Notes under the pieces: model-generated
What the model was told of the DNA's origin: nothing
What the model saw: only the letters and a program-made list of their open reading frames with translations
The model's database searches: none
NCBI GenBank assembly: GCA_000949895.1
Contig: JWIT01000004.1
Location: 186,001 to 250,000 of the forward strand
Length of the DNA: 64,000 bases
Reading direction: 5' to 3'
From: Agrobacterium arsenijevicii
GTDB lineage: Bacteria; Pseudomonadota; Alphaproteobacteria; Rhizobiales; Rhizobiaceae
Shown here: piece after piece, positions 63,831-64,000 of the stretch
Layout: every line of letters begins with the position of its first letter
How positions within the stretch are numbered: the stretch's first letter is position 1
Translations under genes and position numbers: made by a program

Positions 63831-64000
63831 CAGCGTTCATCCAATGTGGCAAGTGCGGCAAGTGTCAGGGCGATGGAGGGCAGGACCTTGACGAGGGGAC
63901 CGAGCGGATCGAGCCATAGTCCCGGCTCCAGCAGGCTGCCACCGGTCAGATAGGCGGCGGTGACCAGCAGCATGGCGACGAGCGCTTTTCTGGCAAGCGG
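63830..64000 (-). CDS. DoxX-like domain protein, C-terminal end (truncated by window end)
   Basis: Last 56 codons of a gene that continues past the window. It shows a membrane helix and EPGLWLDPLGPLVKVLPSIA, the DoxX-like (PF13781-type) tail usually fused to an NAD-dependent epimerase or standing alone. Which of the two cannot be decided here. Confidence 0.65.
   Translation of the reverse strand, partial: PLARKALVAMLLVTAAYLTGGSLLEPGLWLDPLGPLVKVLPSIALTLAALATLDER

Overview
The window is a 64 kb piece of an alphaproteobacterial main chromosome, most likely from Agrobacterium or a close relative in the Rhizobiaceae. Reasons: the gene order ddlB-ftsQ-ftsA-ftsZ-lpxC-bamD-recN-ligA; an FtsZ of 581 residues with a very long Ala/Pro/Gln-rich linker; a split, circularly permuted tmRNA with the tag ANDNNAKEYALAA; an SspB of the alpha type; DUF1127, DUF2853, DUF4169 and DUF2778 proteins; and Rhizobiaceae-style intergenic palindromes. 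Codon use is uniformly GC-rich. I see no phage, insertion sequence, CRISPR array, integrase or tRNA, so this is mostly core chromosome with a few accessory modules.

Layout. 1-5.9 kb: end of the division/cell-wall cluster (ddlB, ftsQ, ftsA, ftsZ), then lpxC on its own promoter with a perfect CtrA box in front. 6-11.6 kb: bamD, recN, a LysE exporter on the other strand, ligA. 11.6-19.1 kb: single housekeeping and accessory genes (APH-type kinase, GNAT, EamA transporter with divergent LysR regulator, 3'-5' exonuclease, creA, orphan cheW, a SCO copper chaperone, prmA). 19.1-19.4 kb: a DUF1127 mini-gene whose 3' UTR folds into two hairpins with CCUCC-rich loops followed by a terminator, resembling the CcsR/cuckoo small RNAs. 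19.7-27.5 kb: aminopeptidase P, AzlCD, DUF2164, pncA, a Tlde1-like DUF2778 protein, a YdcZ pair, a GT25 glycosyltransferase. 27.6-36.6 kb: uvrD, an AhpD-like protein, an RND efflux pair and an FAD-linked lactate/glycolate oxidase. 36.7-42 kb: a giant AsmA protein, small regulators and sspB. 42.1-42.4 kb: tmRNA. Placing ssrA beside sspB puts the tagging RNA next to the adaptor that delivers tagged proteins to ClpXP.

42.6-53.6 kb: DUF2853, thyA-folA, hflK-hflC-degP (membrane and periplasmic protein quality control), an SDR enzyme, a GNAT, serB and miaA with overlapping divergent starts, and a HerA/FtsK-like ATPase. 53.7-56.4 kb: ilvI-ilvH, preceded by an apparently leaderless 18-residue leader peptide rich in Leu, Val and Ile and an attenuator terminator. 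56.4-64 kb is the most accessory part: an unrecognised 378-residue protein, two ArsR-SRPBCC gene pairs about 4.6 kb apart (the first with two copies of a palindromic operator, one covering the start codon), an aldo/keto reductase, a second LysE exporter, an ECF sigma/anti-sigma operon led by a small secreted COG4315 protein, and a DUF2269 gene after the 3' end of a DoxX-like/epimerase gene.

The less ordinary items are mostly RNA and regulatory: the DUF1127-linked sRNA, the ilv leader, the split tmRNA, the ArsR operators and the CtrA box. All calls come from reading the sequence; no database search was run.
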